64,000 nucleotides of DNA from Streptomyces zaomyceticus (GTDB lineage Bacteria > Actinomycetota > Actinomycetes > Streptomycetales > Streptomycetaceae): the NCBI RefSeq assembly GCF_014656215.1, contig NZ_BNBZ01000014.1, positions 124,001 through 188,000 of the forward strand, in the 5' to 3' direction. Shown here piece by piece: positions 16,992 to 28,601 of the stretch. Each line of letters starts with the position of its first letter. Position 1 is the stretch's first letter. The notes beneath the pieces are model-generated. The model saw only the letters and a list, made by a program, of their open reading frames with translations. It was not told where the DNA came from and made no database searches. Position numbers and translations under genes: made by a program.

Positions 16992-17444
16992 ATGTCCACC
17001 GAGGAGAGCCGCGCCGTCGAGTTGATCAGCCGTGTGTCGTACGGCCGGGTGGCGACGAGCATGCGGGCGATGCCGTTCGTCGCCCCCGCCCGGCACATCG
17101 TGTCCGACGGCCGGGTCCTGCTCCGGCTGCACCGGGGACTCGGCTACCACCGCGCCTGCAACGGCAGCGTCGTCGCGTACGGTGCCGACAACCTCAACTC
17201 CGGGTCCGAGAAGCTGTGGTCCGTGCAGTTCACCGGCACCGCCGAGATCGTCGAGCCGACCGAGGACGAGCTCGCGGCCTTCGGGACCGAGCCGGAACTG
17301 GTGGACGGCGAGCCCTTCGACCCGGTCTACATGCGGATCGAACCGCAGTTCGTGACGGTCCACGCGCTCGACTACGCGAGCGAGACCCCGGCGACCCGTC
17401 CCGGCCCCCGTTCCGTGCGGCGACACCTCCACCACGTAGCGTGA
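16992..17444 (+). CDS. Pyridoxamine 5'-phosphate oxidase-family FMN-binding protein
   Basis: This 150-residue split-barrel flavin-binding protein contains ISRVSYGRVATS, FVAPARHIVSDGRVLLRLHRGLGYHRACNGSVVAYG (broken here) and WSVQFTGTAEIVEPT, the PPOX fold pattern in which a small barrel binds FMN or F420. Members include nitroreductase- and heme-related enzymes; the substrate is unknown. The ATG at 16992 lies 8 nt after GGAG in CGGAGAGTGGATGC. The 163-bp stretch before it holds nothing recognised. The APH-like gene follows 15 bp later. Confidence 0.82.
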   Translation: MSTEESRAVELISRVSYGRVATSMRAMPFVAPARHIVSDGRVLLRLHRGLGYHRACNGSVVAYGADNLNSGSEKLWSVQFTGTAEIVEPTEDELAAFGTEPELVDGEPFDPVYMRIEPQFVTVHALDYASETPATRPGPRSVRRHLHHVA

Positions 17445-17459
17445 TCTAACATCTGGCGG

Positions 17460-18749
17460 GTGCCGCGCTCATTTGAAACGCTGACTCCGCCGACCGCGTC
17501 GCCGCTCCCCCCGGCGGAGTCCCACGCCGGTGCCCCACGCCCGGCACCCCGGCCGCCCGCCGCCCCGACGGCCCGCCGGGCGACAACCGTGCCCATCGGA
17601 CCCGCGGGAAGCGTGCCCGCCCGACCGGCGGGAGCCGTACCCACCCAGCCCGGCGGCTCCAGGCCCACCGGCTCCCGGCCGATCGCCACCCGGCCCGGCG
17701 GCTCCCCGCCCACCGGCTCCCGGCCCGTCGGCTCCCCGCCCGTAGGAGCCCTGCTGCGCCGCCACCGGCACGCCGGAGAGCCCCTCTCCTGCGTGCCCGT
17801 CACCGAGGGCCTGCTCAACCGCGGCTTCCGCCTCTCCACCACCCGCGGCACCTACTTCCTCAAGCAGCACCTCGACGCCCCCACCGCCGACCGCGCCACC
17901 ATCGCCCGCCAGCACCGCGCCACCCAGCGACTGCACGCCCTCGGCCTCCCCGTCGCCCCGCCGCTGCCCGACGCCACCGGACGCACCGTCGCCGTCATCG
18001 ACGGCCACTGCTACGCCCTGCACCCGTGGATCGACGGCCGGCACCGCGACGGCACCCAGCTCTCCACCGGCTGCTCCCGCCGCCTCGGCACCCTGCTCGG
18101 ACAGGTCCACACGGCCCTGGAACGGGTGATGGAGCCCTCGGGGCCGGACGGGACGCCCGGGACCGCCGACGACGGCGTCTGCGCGAGCGCCGACCTCCTG
18201 GACACCTTCCGGGCCATCGACGAACTGATCCGCCTCGCCCGCGCCCACCGCCCCCGGGACAGCTTCGACGCCCTCGCCGAGCACCGGCTCAGGGAACGGC
18301 GCCGGCTGCTCGCCCAGCACGCCCACCACCGGCCGCCGCCCGCCCGCGCCGCCGGCTGGGTGCACGGCGACTTCCACCCGCTGAACCTGCTCTACCGGGG
18401 GGCCGAGCCCGCCGCGATCGTCGACTGGGACCGGCTCGGGGTCCGCCCCAGGGCCGAGGAGGCCGTCAGGGCCGCCGCGATCTTCTTCGTACGGCCGGAG
18501 GGCGAGCTGGCCCTGGAGAAGGTCCGGGCGTACGCGCGCGCGTACCGGCGGGCGACGGGCGCCGACCGCGCCGAGCTGGCGGCGGCGGCGCACCGGGTCT
18601 GGTGGGAGCGGCTCAACGACTTCTGGACCCTGCGCTGGCGCTACCAGCTGCACGACCGAAGGGCCGACCCGCAGTTTCCTGCGGTGTCGGCCCTGGCGGT
18701 CTGGTGGACCCGCGAGTACGAGGCGGTGCGCGACGCCTTCACGGGGTGA
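17460..18749 (+). CDS. Aminoglycoside phosphotransferase-like kinase with Pro/Gly-rich N-terminus
   Basis: This 429-residue APH/choline-kinase fold protein carries the catalytic HGDFHPLNLLY (HGDxHxxN Brenner-type loop) near residue 300 and the metal-binding IVDWDRLG about 20 residues later. Its first ~100 residues are a low-complexity Pro/Gly/Arg/Ser repeat (units like TGSRPIATRPGGSPP), which is not part of the APH fold. Either the real start is further in, near GALLRRHRHAGEPL (about residue 95), or this is an unusual tail. It may phosphorylate a small molecule such as a homoserine- or methylthioribose-like alcohol. No resistance role is implied. Confidence 0.75.
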   Translation: MPRSFETLTPPTASPLPPAESHAGAPRPAPRPPAAPTARRATTVPIGPAGSVPARPAGAVPTQPGGSRPTGSRPIATRPGGSPPTGSRPVGSPPVGALLRRHRHAGEPLSCVPVTEGLLNRGFRLSTTRGTYFLKQHLDAPTADRATIARQHRATQRLHALGLPVAPPLPDATGRTVAVIDGHCYALHPWIDGRHRDGTQLSTGCSRRLGTLLGQVHTALERVMEPSGPDGTPGTADDGVCASADLLDTFRAIDELIRLARAHRPRDSFDALAEHRLRERRRLLAQHAHHRPPPARAAGWVHGDFHPLNLLYRGAEPAAIVDWDRLGVRPRAEEAVRAAAIFFVRPEGELALEKVRAYARAYRRATGADRAELAAAAHRVWWERLNDFWTLRWRYQLHDRRADPQFPAVSALAVWWTREYEAVRDAFTG

Positions 18750-18773
18750 ACCCGATCCGGACGGTCCCGCGGA

Positions 18774-20375
<1,602 letters not shown>

Positions 20376-20569
20376 CAGTCCTCGCCGTCGTCTGTTGTGC
20401 CGTGTCCAGTCGTCACGCTACAGGCTCCGTACGACATCACGGTCCGAGATGGACCGGCCATCCAACCCCTTCCGCGTACACCTGTGCAAATTCGGCGGGA
20501 TTGCTCCACCCCTTCGGAAACACTTCGGAGAAGCTTCCTGTGCGGAGGGTCACGGAACGGGCACCCGGC

Positions 20570-20597
20570 TTGACGTGTCAGGGCCCTCGGGCAGACT
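20570..20597 (+). promoter_or_regulatory. Candidate HrdB-type promoter for the PASTA kinase
   Basis: TTGACG (20570-20575) is followed after 16 bp by CAGACT (20592-20597), close to the Streptomyces housekeeping consensus TTGAC-16/18-TAGACT. A start about 7 bp later would give a ~47-nt leader with GGGGGAAG ahead of the ATG at 20651. Confidence 0.5.
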
Positions 20598-20650
20598 TGG
20601 CCAGGAAATTCCGGATCAACGCCGCCACGCGCGCGTAGGGGGAAGCACAG

Positions 20651-22306
20651 ATGAGCCAGGACGGCGCACAGGGCCGCTATGCGGGCGGTTCGGTCGCGGG
20701 CGGCCGGTACCAGCTGCGCGACCTTCTCGGCGAGGGCGGCATGGCGTCGGTGTACCTGGCCTACGACAGCGCCCTCGACCGCCAGGTCGCGATCAAGACG
20801 CTGCACACGGAACTCGGCCGGGAGCAGTCCTTCCGCGAACGGTTCCGGCGCGAGGCGCAGGCGGTCGCGAAGCTGTCGCACACCAACATCGTCTCGGTCT
20901 TCGACACCGGCGAGGACACCCTCGACGGCGCCGTCATGCCGTACATCGTCATGGAGTACGTGGAGGGGCAGCCGCTCGGCTCGGTCCTCGCCTCGGACAT
21001 CCAGCAGTACGGCGCGATGCCGACGGACAAGGCGCTGAAGGTCACGGCCGACGTCCTGGCCGCCCTCGAGGTCAGCCACGAGATGGGCCTGGTCCACCGC
21101 GACATCAAGCCCGGCAACGTGATGCAGACCAAGCGCGGCGTGGTCAAGGTCATGGACTTCGGCATCGCGCGGGCCATGCAGTCCGGGGTGACGTCGATGA
21201 CGCAGACCGGAATGGTCGTCGGCACCCCTCAGTACCTCTCCCCCGAGCAGGCCCTCGGCCGCGCGGTGGACGCCCGCTCCGACCTTTATTCGGTCGGCAT
21301 CATGCTCTTCCAGCTGCTGACGGGCCGCCTGCCCTTCGACGCCGACTCCCCGCTGGCCATCGCGTACGCACACGTGCAGGAGGAGCCGGTCGCCCCGTCC
21401 TCCGTCAACCGGGCGGTGACCCCGGCGATGGACGCGCTCGTCGCCCGGGCGCTGCGAAAGAACCCGAACGAGCGGTTCCCGAGCGCGGCGGCGATGCGCG
21501 ACGAGTGCCTGCGGGTGCTCTCGGCCGGTCAGACCGGTGCCCCGGTGATCGTCCAGGGCGGTCCGGTCAGCAGCGGCGCGGGGGTCGGCTCCGCCGTCTT
21601 CCCGCCGATCGGCCAGACCCCGCCGCCCGGCCCGCACGGGGTGCACCAGCCCTACCAGCCGCCGACGCCGCAGCCGGGGCCGTACGGACACGCGACCCCC
21701 GCGCCCGCCCCGTCGTACGGCTACCCGCAGCAGGCCCCGACGCCCGCACCGGCCTACCAGAGCCCGGCGCCGGCGTACCAGGCGGCGCCCACGCCCGCGC
21801 CGTACTCCTCGGCGCACACACCGGCGCCCACCTCGTCGGGCGGCGGTTCGCGGCGGAACACGCCGGTGCTCGTGGGCGCGATCGTCGTCGCCCTGCTCGC
21901 GGTGGGCGGCCTGCTCGTGGCGCTGAAGCTCGACAAGGACAAGGACCCGGACCCCAACGCCGGTGGCACCGGTGGCACCGGCACGCAGCAGAGCCAGACC
22001 GCGGCCCCCGGGCACAAGGGCCCGGACCTGACCAAGACCATCGACCAGAAGAAGTGCAGCCAGCCGACGGAGTCGAGCGACGACCCGGAGAAGTTCGAGG
22101 TCCCGAACTTCACCTACAAGAACATCCAGTCGGTGAAGGACTGCGTCCAGGCCGCCGGCTGGAAGATCATGACCCAGACCCCGGTGGACGAGTCCACGTA
22201 CGGCGAGGGCACGGTCCTCGAGCAGTACCCGCCGGCCGGTGAGGACATCACCGACAAGGACGCCGAGTTCACCCTGAAGGTCTCGACGGGCAACCCGCCG
22301 CAGTAG
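20651..22306 (+). CDS. Membrane Ser/Thr protein kinase with one PASTA domain
   Basis: This 551-residue PknB-type kinase shows GEGGMASVYLAYD, catalytic Lys in VAIKTLHTE, HRDIKPGNV, VMDFGIAR and GTPQYLSPEQ. A Pro/Tyr/Ala-rich linker (~310-400) is followed by one transmembrane helix (TPVLVGAIVVALLAVGGLLVAL, about residues 408-429, split here). The C-terminal ectodomain has one PASTA-like repeat (VPNFTYKNIQSVKDCVQAAGW ... VLEQYPPAGEDI) that may bind muropeptides. A single PASTA repeat is fewer than in the canonical PknB at the right end. The gene is divergent from another kinase, so the two probably respond to related wall or stress signals. Confidence 0.92.
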   Translation: MSQDGAQGRYAGGSVAGGRYQLRDLLGEGGMASVYLAYDSALDRQVAIKTLHTELGREQSFRERFRREAQAVAKLSHTNIVSVFDTGEDTLDGAVMPYIVMEYVEGQPLGSVLASDIQQYGAMPTDKALKVTADVLAALEVSHEMGLVHRDIKPGNVMQTKRGVVKVMDFGIARAMQSGVTSMTQTGMVVGTPQYLSPEQALGRAVDARSDLYSVGIMLFQLLTGRLPFDADSPLAIAYAHVQEEPVAPSSVNRAVTPAMDALVARALRKNPNERFPSAAAMRDECLRVLSAGQTGAPVIVQGGPVSSGAGVGSAVFPPIGQTPPPGPHGVHQPYQPPTPQPGPYGHATPAPAPSYGYPQQAPTPAPAYQSPAPAYQAAPTPAPYSSAHTPAPTSSGGGSRRNTPVLVGAIVVALLAVGGLLVALKLDKDKDPDPNAGGTGGTGTQQSQTAAPGHKGPDLTKTIDQKKCSQPTESSDDPEKFEVPNFTYKNIQSVKDCVQAAGWKIMTQTPVDESTYGEGTVLEQYPPAGEDITDKDAEFTLKVSTGNPPQ

Positions 22307-22426
22307 TCCCGAGGCCTCCTGACACCCCCTTACGCCTGCTGCCCCCGTCCCGGATGCCGGAAACGCCCCGTCATGTGACGCTGAGTTGACCACCTCGGCG
22401 GCTCGGTACGGGAGGGGGGTCACCCG

Positions 22427-23287
22427 GTGACTCCAGCACTCCGCAGGTCCCGGGCGCGGGCTCTCGGCCCCGCGCTCACCTGCGTGTTCGCCTGCACGTG
22501 CCTCTTGTTCGGCACTCCCCTCGGGTACGGAGCGGAGCGGGCCCACGGGGCGGAGCGGCCCGGCACGTCGGCGGATACCGCGGCCCACCGGGCGGAGGCA
22601 CCCCGCACCTCGGCGGGAACCGCGGCCCACCGGGCGGAGGCGCCCCGCACCTCGATGGGGACCGCGGCGGCCGCGCCCACGGCCACCGGCACCACTCCGG
22701 GGGTGCCGTCGGCCCCGGCCACGGACTCTCCGGTCCCTTCCGCCCCTTCGGTCTCCTCCGCCGCGGCCTCCCCGGCCGTCACTCCCCCTCGCTCCTCCTC
22801 CGTTCCCGTCCCGCCGGGGCCGAGCGGGGGCGCAGGCATGCCCGCGCCCCCGGCTGCCCCGACCCACGGCACCGGGGCGCCCACCTCCGCGTCGACCGCC
22901 GAACCCACCGACGCCCCCGCCCCCGCCGGCTCCGCCTCCCTGGCGGGCCGGCCCGCCGGCGAAGGCCGGCCGAGGCCCGGACGGCCCGAGGCGCCGAGCG
23001 CCCCGGAGAGCGACGGGAGCGGGCCGTCCGAGGAGTCTCGTACCGAAACCGCTACAGAGCCGGGTGGCCGCGAGGCCGCCGAGGAGGAGGGCGGGGCGGT
23101 ACGCGAGGAGGACGCCGGCCTGCCGGAGATGGCGCCCGCCAGCCGGCCCGCCGCCGCGCCGCACATGGCGTCCGAAGCCGCACCCACCCTCGTCGACCAG
23201 CGGATTCCCGTCCTCACCCTGGGAGTGGGGCTGGCCCTGATGGGGCTCGGGATCGGTTTCCTCGGGCTCCGGATGCGGCGCCGCTGA
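22427..23287 (+). CDS. Putative secreted, membrane-anchored low-complexity protein
   Basis: This is a 286-residue protein of unknown function. It has a positively charged N-terminus then a hydrophobic core (ALGPALTCVFACTCLLFG), consistent with a signal peptide. A ~200-residue Ala/Pro/Thr/Ser/Glu-rich domain follows, with a duplicated HRAEAPRTS unit. The end is one transmembrane helix and RMRRR, a sortase- or tail-anchor-like terminus without an obvious LPXTG. It is likely surface-exposed. It starts with GTG at 22427 (GGGAGGGG 9 nt upstream). Its codon use is typical of the window. It sits after the PASTA kinase gene and may be a wall or stalk protein; the function is open. Confidence 0.6.
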   Translation: MTPALRRSRARALGPALTCVFACTCLLFGTPLGYGAERAHGAERPGTSADTAAHRAEAPRTSAGTAAHRAEAPRTSMGTAAAAPTATGTTPGVPSAPATDSPVPSAPSVSSAAASPAVTPPRSSSVPVPPGPSGGAGMPAPPAAPTHGTGAPTSASTAEPTDAPAPAGSASLAGRPAGEGRPRPGRPEAPSAPESDGSGPSEESRTETATEPGGREAAEEEGGAVREEDAGLPEMAPASRPAAAPHMASEAAPTLVDQRIPVLTLGVGLALMGLGIGFLGLRMRRR

Positions 23288-23346
23288 GCCCTCCGGCCCG
23301 CCCGTGTCCCCCTTGAGGCGGACCTCCCGCTTCCGTCTCAGGGCGG

Positions 23347-23386
23347 TTGTTCGCGACGGCATACCCGGTATACATACTGAGTATGT
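23347..23386 (+). promoter_or_regulatory. Leaderless padR promoter with two overlapping palindromes
   Basis: TTGTTC (23347-23352), a 16-bp spacer and TATACA (23369-23374) make a good promoter whose start would fall on or near the ATG at 23383, so the mRNA is probably leaderless. ATACCCGGTAT (23361-23371) and ACATACTGAGTATGT (23372-23386, the latter containing the start codon) are palindromes that could let PadR repress its own promoter. Confidence 0.7.
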
Positions 23387-24069
23387 CGATTCGCCACGGG
23401 CTCCTCGCCCTCCTCGAACGCGGCCCTCGGTACGGCTCCCAGCTCCGTACGGAGTTCGAGTCCCGCACCGGTTCCACCTGGCCGCTGAACGTCGGTCAGG
23501 TCTACACGACCCTCAGCCGGCTGGAGCGCGACGGCATGGTCGCCCAGGGCGGCGAGGACGCCGCCGGGCACGCGCTCTACGCGATCACCGACAGCGGCCG
23601 CACCGAGCTCAGGACCTGGTTCGGGAAGCCGGTGGACCGCACCAGCCCCGCCCGTGACGAGCTGGCCATCAAGCTCGCCATGGCCGTGGGCGCGCCCAGC
23701 GTCGACATCCGCGATGTCATCCAGTCCCAGCGCCGCCACACCGTGAAGGCGATGCAGGACTACACCCGGCTCAAGGCCCAGGCGCTCGTCGCCGTCGAGA
23801 GCGGCGGGGCCCGGGAGCGCGACGACGTGGCCTGGCTGCTCGTCCTGGAGCAGCTGATCTTCCAGACCGAGGCCGAGGCGCGCTGGCTGGACCACTGCGA
23901 GTCCCGGCTGATCCGCCTCTCGGCGACGGCCGCGAACTCCGGGTCCGGAGCCGACGCGCCGGCCCCCGCGACCGCGCCCCGTGCCGAAGAGGCGGCCCCG
24001 GCCGAAGCCCCGAAGGCCGCCGACCGGCAGGGCACCGACGCGTCCCCGCCCGTGGCCGGGGCGCGCTGA
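23383..24069 (+). CDS. PadR-family transcriptional regulator
   Basis: This 228-residue regulator has a winged helix at residues 1-85 (ALLERGPRYGSQL, WPLNVGQVYTTLSRLERDGMV, YAITDSGRTEL) and a C-terminal helical dimerisation domain (to ~180). It ends in an Ala/Pro-rich disordered tail of ~45 residues. PadR proteins repress ABC-type drug or peptide exporters and are released by small molecules. The ATG at 23383 overlaps a palindrome and lies 9 nt after a -10-like box, fitting leaderless transcription. The ABC/FtsX pair downstream is the likely controlled unit. Confidence 0.88.
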   Translation: MSIRHGLLALLERGPRYGSQLRTEFESRTGSTWPLNVGQVYTTLSRLERDGMVAQGGEDAAGHALYAITDSGRTELRTWFGKPVDRTSPARDELAIKLAMAVGAPSVDIRDVIQSQRRHTVKAMQDYTRLKAQALVAVESGGARERDDVAWLLVLEQLIFQTEAEARWLDHCESRLIRLSATAANSGSGADAPAPATAPRAEEAAPAEAPKAADRQGTDASPPVAGAR

Positions 24070-24240
24070 CCGTACCGCCGCGCCCCACCCGTACCGCCCG
24101 CACACGATCTTTCCCGCCGTCCCCGCGCAGTGCCTCCCTTACCGCCTGCGCACGACCTTCCCTATCGCCTTCGCACCGCCTTTCCACCGCTCGCTCCCGT
24201 ACCCGGCCGACCGCCGCGTACGCCCAAGGGGGGACCCCTC

Positions 24241-24971
<731 letters not shown>

Positions 24972-24975
<4 letters not shown>

Positions 24976-27836
24976 AGACCTGGTTCCACTCCTGGCGGGC
25001 CGCGATCCGTATCGCCCGCCGTGACGCCTGGCGTTCCAAGGGCCGCAGCGCCCTCGTCCTGGCCATGATCGCCCTGCCGATCCTGGGTGTCAGCGCCCTC
25101 GATCTGACCCTGCGCAGCTCCGAGTTGTCCCCGGCCGAGCGCGCGGACCGCACGATCGGCGCGGCGGACGCCCGGTTCTCGGACCCCACCTACGGCGGGG
25201 TGCCGATCTTCCAGGACCCCGTCGGCGACATGAACACGCCGGCGAAGGACTACGGCGACACGGCCTGGCCGAGCGGCCCCACCGATGTCTCCAAGGCCAT
25301 CCCGGCGGGCGCCACGGTCCTCACGGACACCTCCGGCTCCGCGAAGCTGACGACGGCCCACGGTCTGCTCTCGACCGACGTACGTGAGCTGAAGGCCGCC
25401 GATCCGGTCGCGCGGGGCATCATGACGCTCCTGGAGGGGCGTTACCCGGAGAAGAACGACGAGGTGATCGCGACCTCCCACTTCCTGGAGGCCAGCGGCC
25501 TGTCGATCGGCTCGACCCTTTCCGCCCGCAACTTCGACCGTCCGTATCGGATCGTCGGCGCCTACGAAATTCCCGACGCGCTCAAGGCCGACCAGGTCAA
25601 CGCGCTGCCGGGGGCCTTCCACGTGCCGTACGCGAAGGCCGTCGCGAAGGCCGGGCTGCAGCCGCCCGGCGCCACCACCACGTACCTCGTGCGCAAGTCC
25701 GGTGGTTTCACGTGGAACATGGTCAAGGAGATCAACACCAAGGGTGTGGTCGTCACTTCGCGTGCCGTGCTCCTCGACCCGCCGGCCGATTCCGAGGTCC
25801 CGCTCTACCAGAAGGACGGCTGGGGCAACTTCGAGTCCAGCGCGGCGGGCAACGCCGCCGAGCTCGCCGCCCTCGGCACCGTCGTCGGCCTGGCGATGCT
25901 GGAGATCTGCCTGCTCGCCGGACCCGCCTTCGCGGTCGGCGCCCGGCGCTCGCGCCGCCAGCTCGGTCTGGTGGGCGCCAACGGCGGTGCCCGCAGCCAC
26001 ATCCGGGCCATCGTGCTGAGCGGCGGTCTGGTCATCGGTGTCGCCGCCGCGGTCACCGGCACCGTCCTCGCCCTGATCCTCACCCTGGCGCTCCAGCCGG
26101 TCCTCGAGGAGACCATGGGCCAGCGGTTCGGCGCCTTCGACGTCCGGCCGCTCGAACTCCTCGGCATCGCGCTGCTCGCCGTGCTGACCGGCCTGCTCGC
26201 CGCCATCGTGCCGGCCGTCACCGCCTCCCGGCAGACCGTCCTCGCCTCGCTCACCGGCCGGCGCGGAATCCGCCGCAGCAGCCGGGTACTGCCCCTGATC
26301 GGTCTCACGGCCGTCCTGATCGGCGGCGCGATCGCGCTCTTCGGCTCGATGGTCAGCGAGCAGTTCATCGTCGTGGCGGGCGGCTCCGCCATCGCCGAGC
26401 TGGGCGTCGTCGCGATGACCCCGGCCCTGGTGGGCCTGTTCGGCCGGACCGGCCGCTGGCTGCCGCTGTCGCCGCGGCTGGCGCTGCGGGACGCCGTGCG
26501 CAACCGGGGCCGTACGGCACCCGCCGTCGCCGCCGTCCTCGCCGCCGTCGCGGGAACGGTCGCCGTCTCCACCTACATGGCCAGCACGGAGGCCCAGTAC
26601 GAGGCCGAGTACGAGGCCCGGCTTCCGTACGGGGCGGTCTCCGCCTTCGTCATGGAGGAGGGCGGCCGGGACGTCCCCGCGGTCCGCGAGGCGCTCCAGC
26701 GCCACTTCCCGGTCGACGTCCGCGCCGACGTCGAGCGCGTCTCGGTCGGCAAGCCCGGCTGCGAGCCGTGGTCGAGCGAGGCGGGCTGCGGCCGGTACGA
26801 GGTCGTCATCCCGCCGGGGAACGAATGCCCGCTGTACGTCAGCGTTCCCGGCGGCGGCGACCCCTCGGAGAAGTTCACCCCCGAGCAGCGCCGCAAGCTG
26901 CTCACCGACGACTGGCGGTGCAACGAGACCGGCAGCAACGGTGTGATCTACGTCGACGGCGGCCTGATGGTCGGTGACGCCAAACTCCTCGAGGTCCTCG
27001 GCATCAAGGACGCGGGAGCCGAGAAGGCCCTCGCCGAGGGCAAGATCGTCAGCTTCAGCCGTACCCAGATCGACAAGAACGGCGCCATCGGGATCCGTCA
27101 GATCACCGATGTCGCCGCCGCCGACAAGGCCTCCGAGGAAGGCCGTCCCGCGCCCGGCAAGGTCAGCTCCATCCCCGCCTACCGAGTGCCCGGCGACCCG
27201 AAGACCTACGGCCTCCAGGCCCTGATGACCCCGGCCACCGCCAAGGCCGCCGGCCTCTCCACCGTGCCGCTGGGGGCGTACGCCAGCACCGACCGGATGC
27301 CGGAGAGCGAGGCGCGCCAGAAGCTCGACGGCGAGTTCAACAAGCTTGGCAGCAACGTCGAGTTCCACCTGGAGGAAGGTTTCGTCAACGAGAACAGCAT
27401 CATCCTGCTGGCGCTGGCCATCTTCGCGGGCCTCGTCACCATCGGCGCCGCCGGCATCGCCACCGGGCTCGCCCAGGCCGACGCCGAGGCCGATCTGAAG
27501 ACGCTCGCCGCCGTGGGCGCCCCGCCCCGGGTCCGCCGCACGCTCAGCGGCTTCCAGTGCGGAGTCGTGGCCGCGATGGGTGTCGTCCTCGGCTCGGCCG
27601 CGGGCCTCCTGCCCGCGATGGGCCTCCGGCTCACCGACGAACGGGAACGGATCCGCTACCACGAGCAGTCCGTCGCCGAGGGCTGGTCCACCGACCTGAC
27701 CCCGCCCGACCTCCCGATCGTCATCCCCTGGGAGACCCTGGCGGGCCTGCTCGTCGCCGTACCGCTCGGTGCCGCTCTGCTCGCCGCCCTGGTGACCCGC
27801 TCGCGCGGCGCCCTGGCCCGGCGCGAGGCGACCTGA
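24972..27836 (+). CDS. FtsX-like ABC transporter permease
   Basis: This 954-residue permease has the MacB/FtsX long layout: TM1 near 22-44 (LVLAMIALPILGVSALDL), a first large periplasmic-type ectodomain (~45-290), then a cluster of transmembrane helices (~295-530, two FtsX domains). A second ectodomain (~530-800, with Cys pairs in GCEPWSSEAGCGRYE and EC/RC) and a final group of helices follow. It would work with the preceding ATPase, probably exporting or extruding a hydrophobic compound or peptide. GTG 24972 is coupled to the ATPase stop. A degenerate parS-like sequence lies in its coding region (25705-25718). Confidence 0.9.
25705..25718. other. Degenerate parS-like site inside the permease gene
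   Basis: GTTTCACGTGGAAC differs from the parS core by one base, and it spans codons of the FtsX-like gene. The full 16-mer matches 14 of 16. It may be a weak ParB site or chance. Confidence 0.4.
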
Positions 27837-27889
27837 CGGTCGCGGCGAACGGCGCTTCGACACCGACCTGACGGTCTTCGTTGCCGTCC

Positions 27890-27932
27890 TGTGCCCCTGT
27901 ACGAGGGTGGATCACCCTCGTACAGGGGCACA
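27890..27932. promoter_or_regulatory. 20-bp perfect inverted repeat upstream of bpa
   Basis: A 20-nt arm starting TGTGCCCCTGTACG and its exact complement are separated by GAT. The hairpin lies 53 bp after the permease stop and 36 bp before the bpa start, with no U-tract. It may be a terminator, a 5'-leader structure or a protein-binding palindrome. A third GTGTACGAG copy is at 27950-27958, between it and the start codon. Confidence 0.75.
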
Positions 27933-27968
27933 CCTCGTGATGACGCGTGTGTACGAGAGAATGGCGGC

Positions 27969-28514
27969 ATGGAGATGCCGAGGAATGACAGGTCGCAGGA
28001 GAGCCCCCAGGTCCTCATCGTGGGACAGGACGGTATGGCGCTCGGCGGCACTCAGGGCGACGACGAACCCCGCGAGGTCCCGGTGACGGAAATGGTCGAG
28101 CAGCCTGCGAAGGTCATGCGGATCGGCAGCATGATCAAGCAGCTCCTGGAGGAAGTACGCGCGGCACCTCTCGACGAGGCCAGCCGGGTCAGGCTCAAGG
28201 ACATCCACGCCAGCTCCGTGAAGGAGCTGGAGGACGGGCTCGCGCCCGAGCTGGTGGAGGAACTGGAGCGTCTGTCCCTGCCGTTCACGGACGAGGCGAT
28301 CCCCTCCGAGGCGGAGCTGCGCATCGCGCAGGCGCAGCTGGTGGGCTGGCTGGAGGGCCTCTTCCACGGCATCCAGACCGCGCTGTTCGCCCAGCAGATG
28401 GCGGCCCGCGCGCAGCTGGAGCAGATGCGCAGGGCGCTCCCGCCGGGTGCGTCCCACGACGATGACGACGACGACCGCGGCCACGGCGCGATCCGCTCGG
28501 GGCCGTACCTGTAG
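27969..28514 (+). CDS. bpa: Bacterial proteasome activator (Bpa family)
   Basis: This 181-residue Bpa/Rv3780-type protein (DUF2587) is a mostly helical ring-forming subunit with conserved VEQPAKVMRIGSMIKQLLEEVR and ELRIAQAQLVGWLEGLFHGIQTALFAQQM (each split over helices). It ends in GPYL. The C-terminal GQYL-like tail of known Bpa docks into the 20S proteasome, so ATP-independent opening of the gate is expected. The ATG at 27969 gives MEMPRND; MPRND at 27975 is an alternative. A 20-bp hairpin precedes it. Proteasomes are typical of actinomycetes; no prcBA is in the window. Confidence 0.9.
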   Translation: MEMPRNDRSQESPQVLIVGQDGMALGGTQGDDEPREVPVTEMVEQPAKVMRIGSMIKQLLEEVRAAPLDEASRVRLKDIHASSVKELEDGLAPELVEELERLSLPFTDEAIPSEAELRIAQAQLVGWLEGLFHGIQTALFAQQMAARAQLEQMRRALPPGASHDDDDDDRGHGAIRSGPYL

Positions 28515-28556
28515 GAGACGGCCCGGAACCGTATCCGCAGGAGACGCGAGACGACA

Positions 28557-28591
28557 CGAGGGGCCCGGCACAGGGTGTGCCGGGCCCCTCG
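28557..28591. terminator. Bidirectional terminator between bpa and quinone oxidoreductase
   Basis: This is a perfect 16-bp stem (CGAGGGGCCCGGCACA and complement) with a GGG loop, in the 87-bp gap of a convergent pair. Confidence 0.85.
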
Positions 28592-28601
28592 CGCGCGGGT
28601 C

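Noticed and set aside
17460..18749. Antibiotic-resistance aminoglycoside kinase
   Set aside because: The APH fold is widespread in housekeeping kinases; nothing in the sequence points to a resistance substrate.
27890..27932. A known riboswitch upstream of bpa
   Set aside because: It is a simple perfect hairpin without conserved junctions or known ligand motifs.
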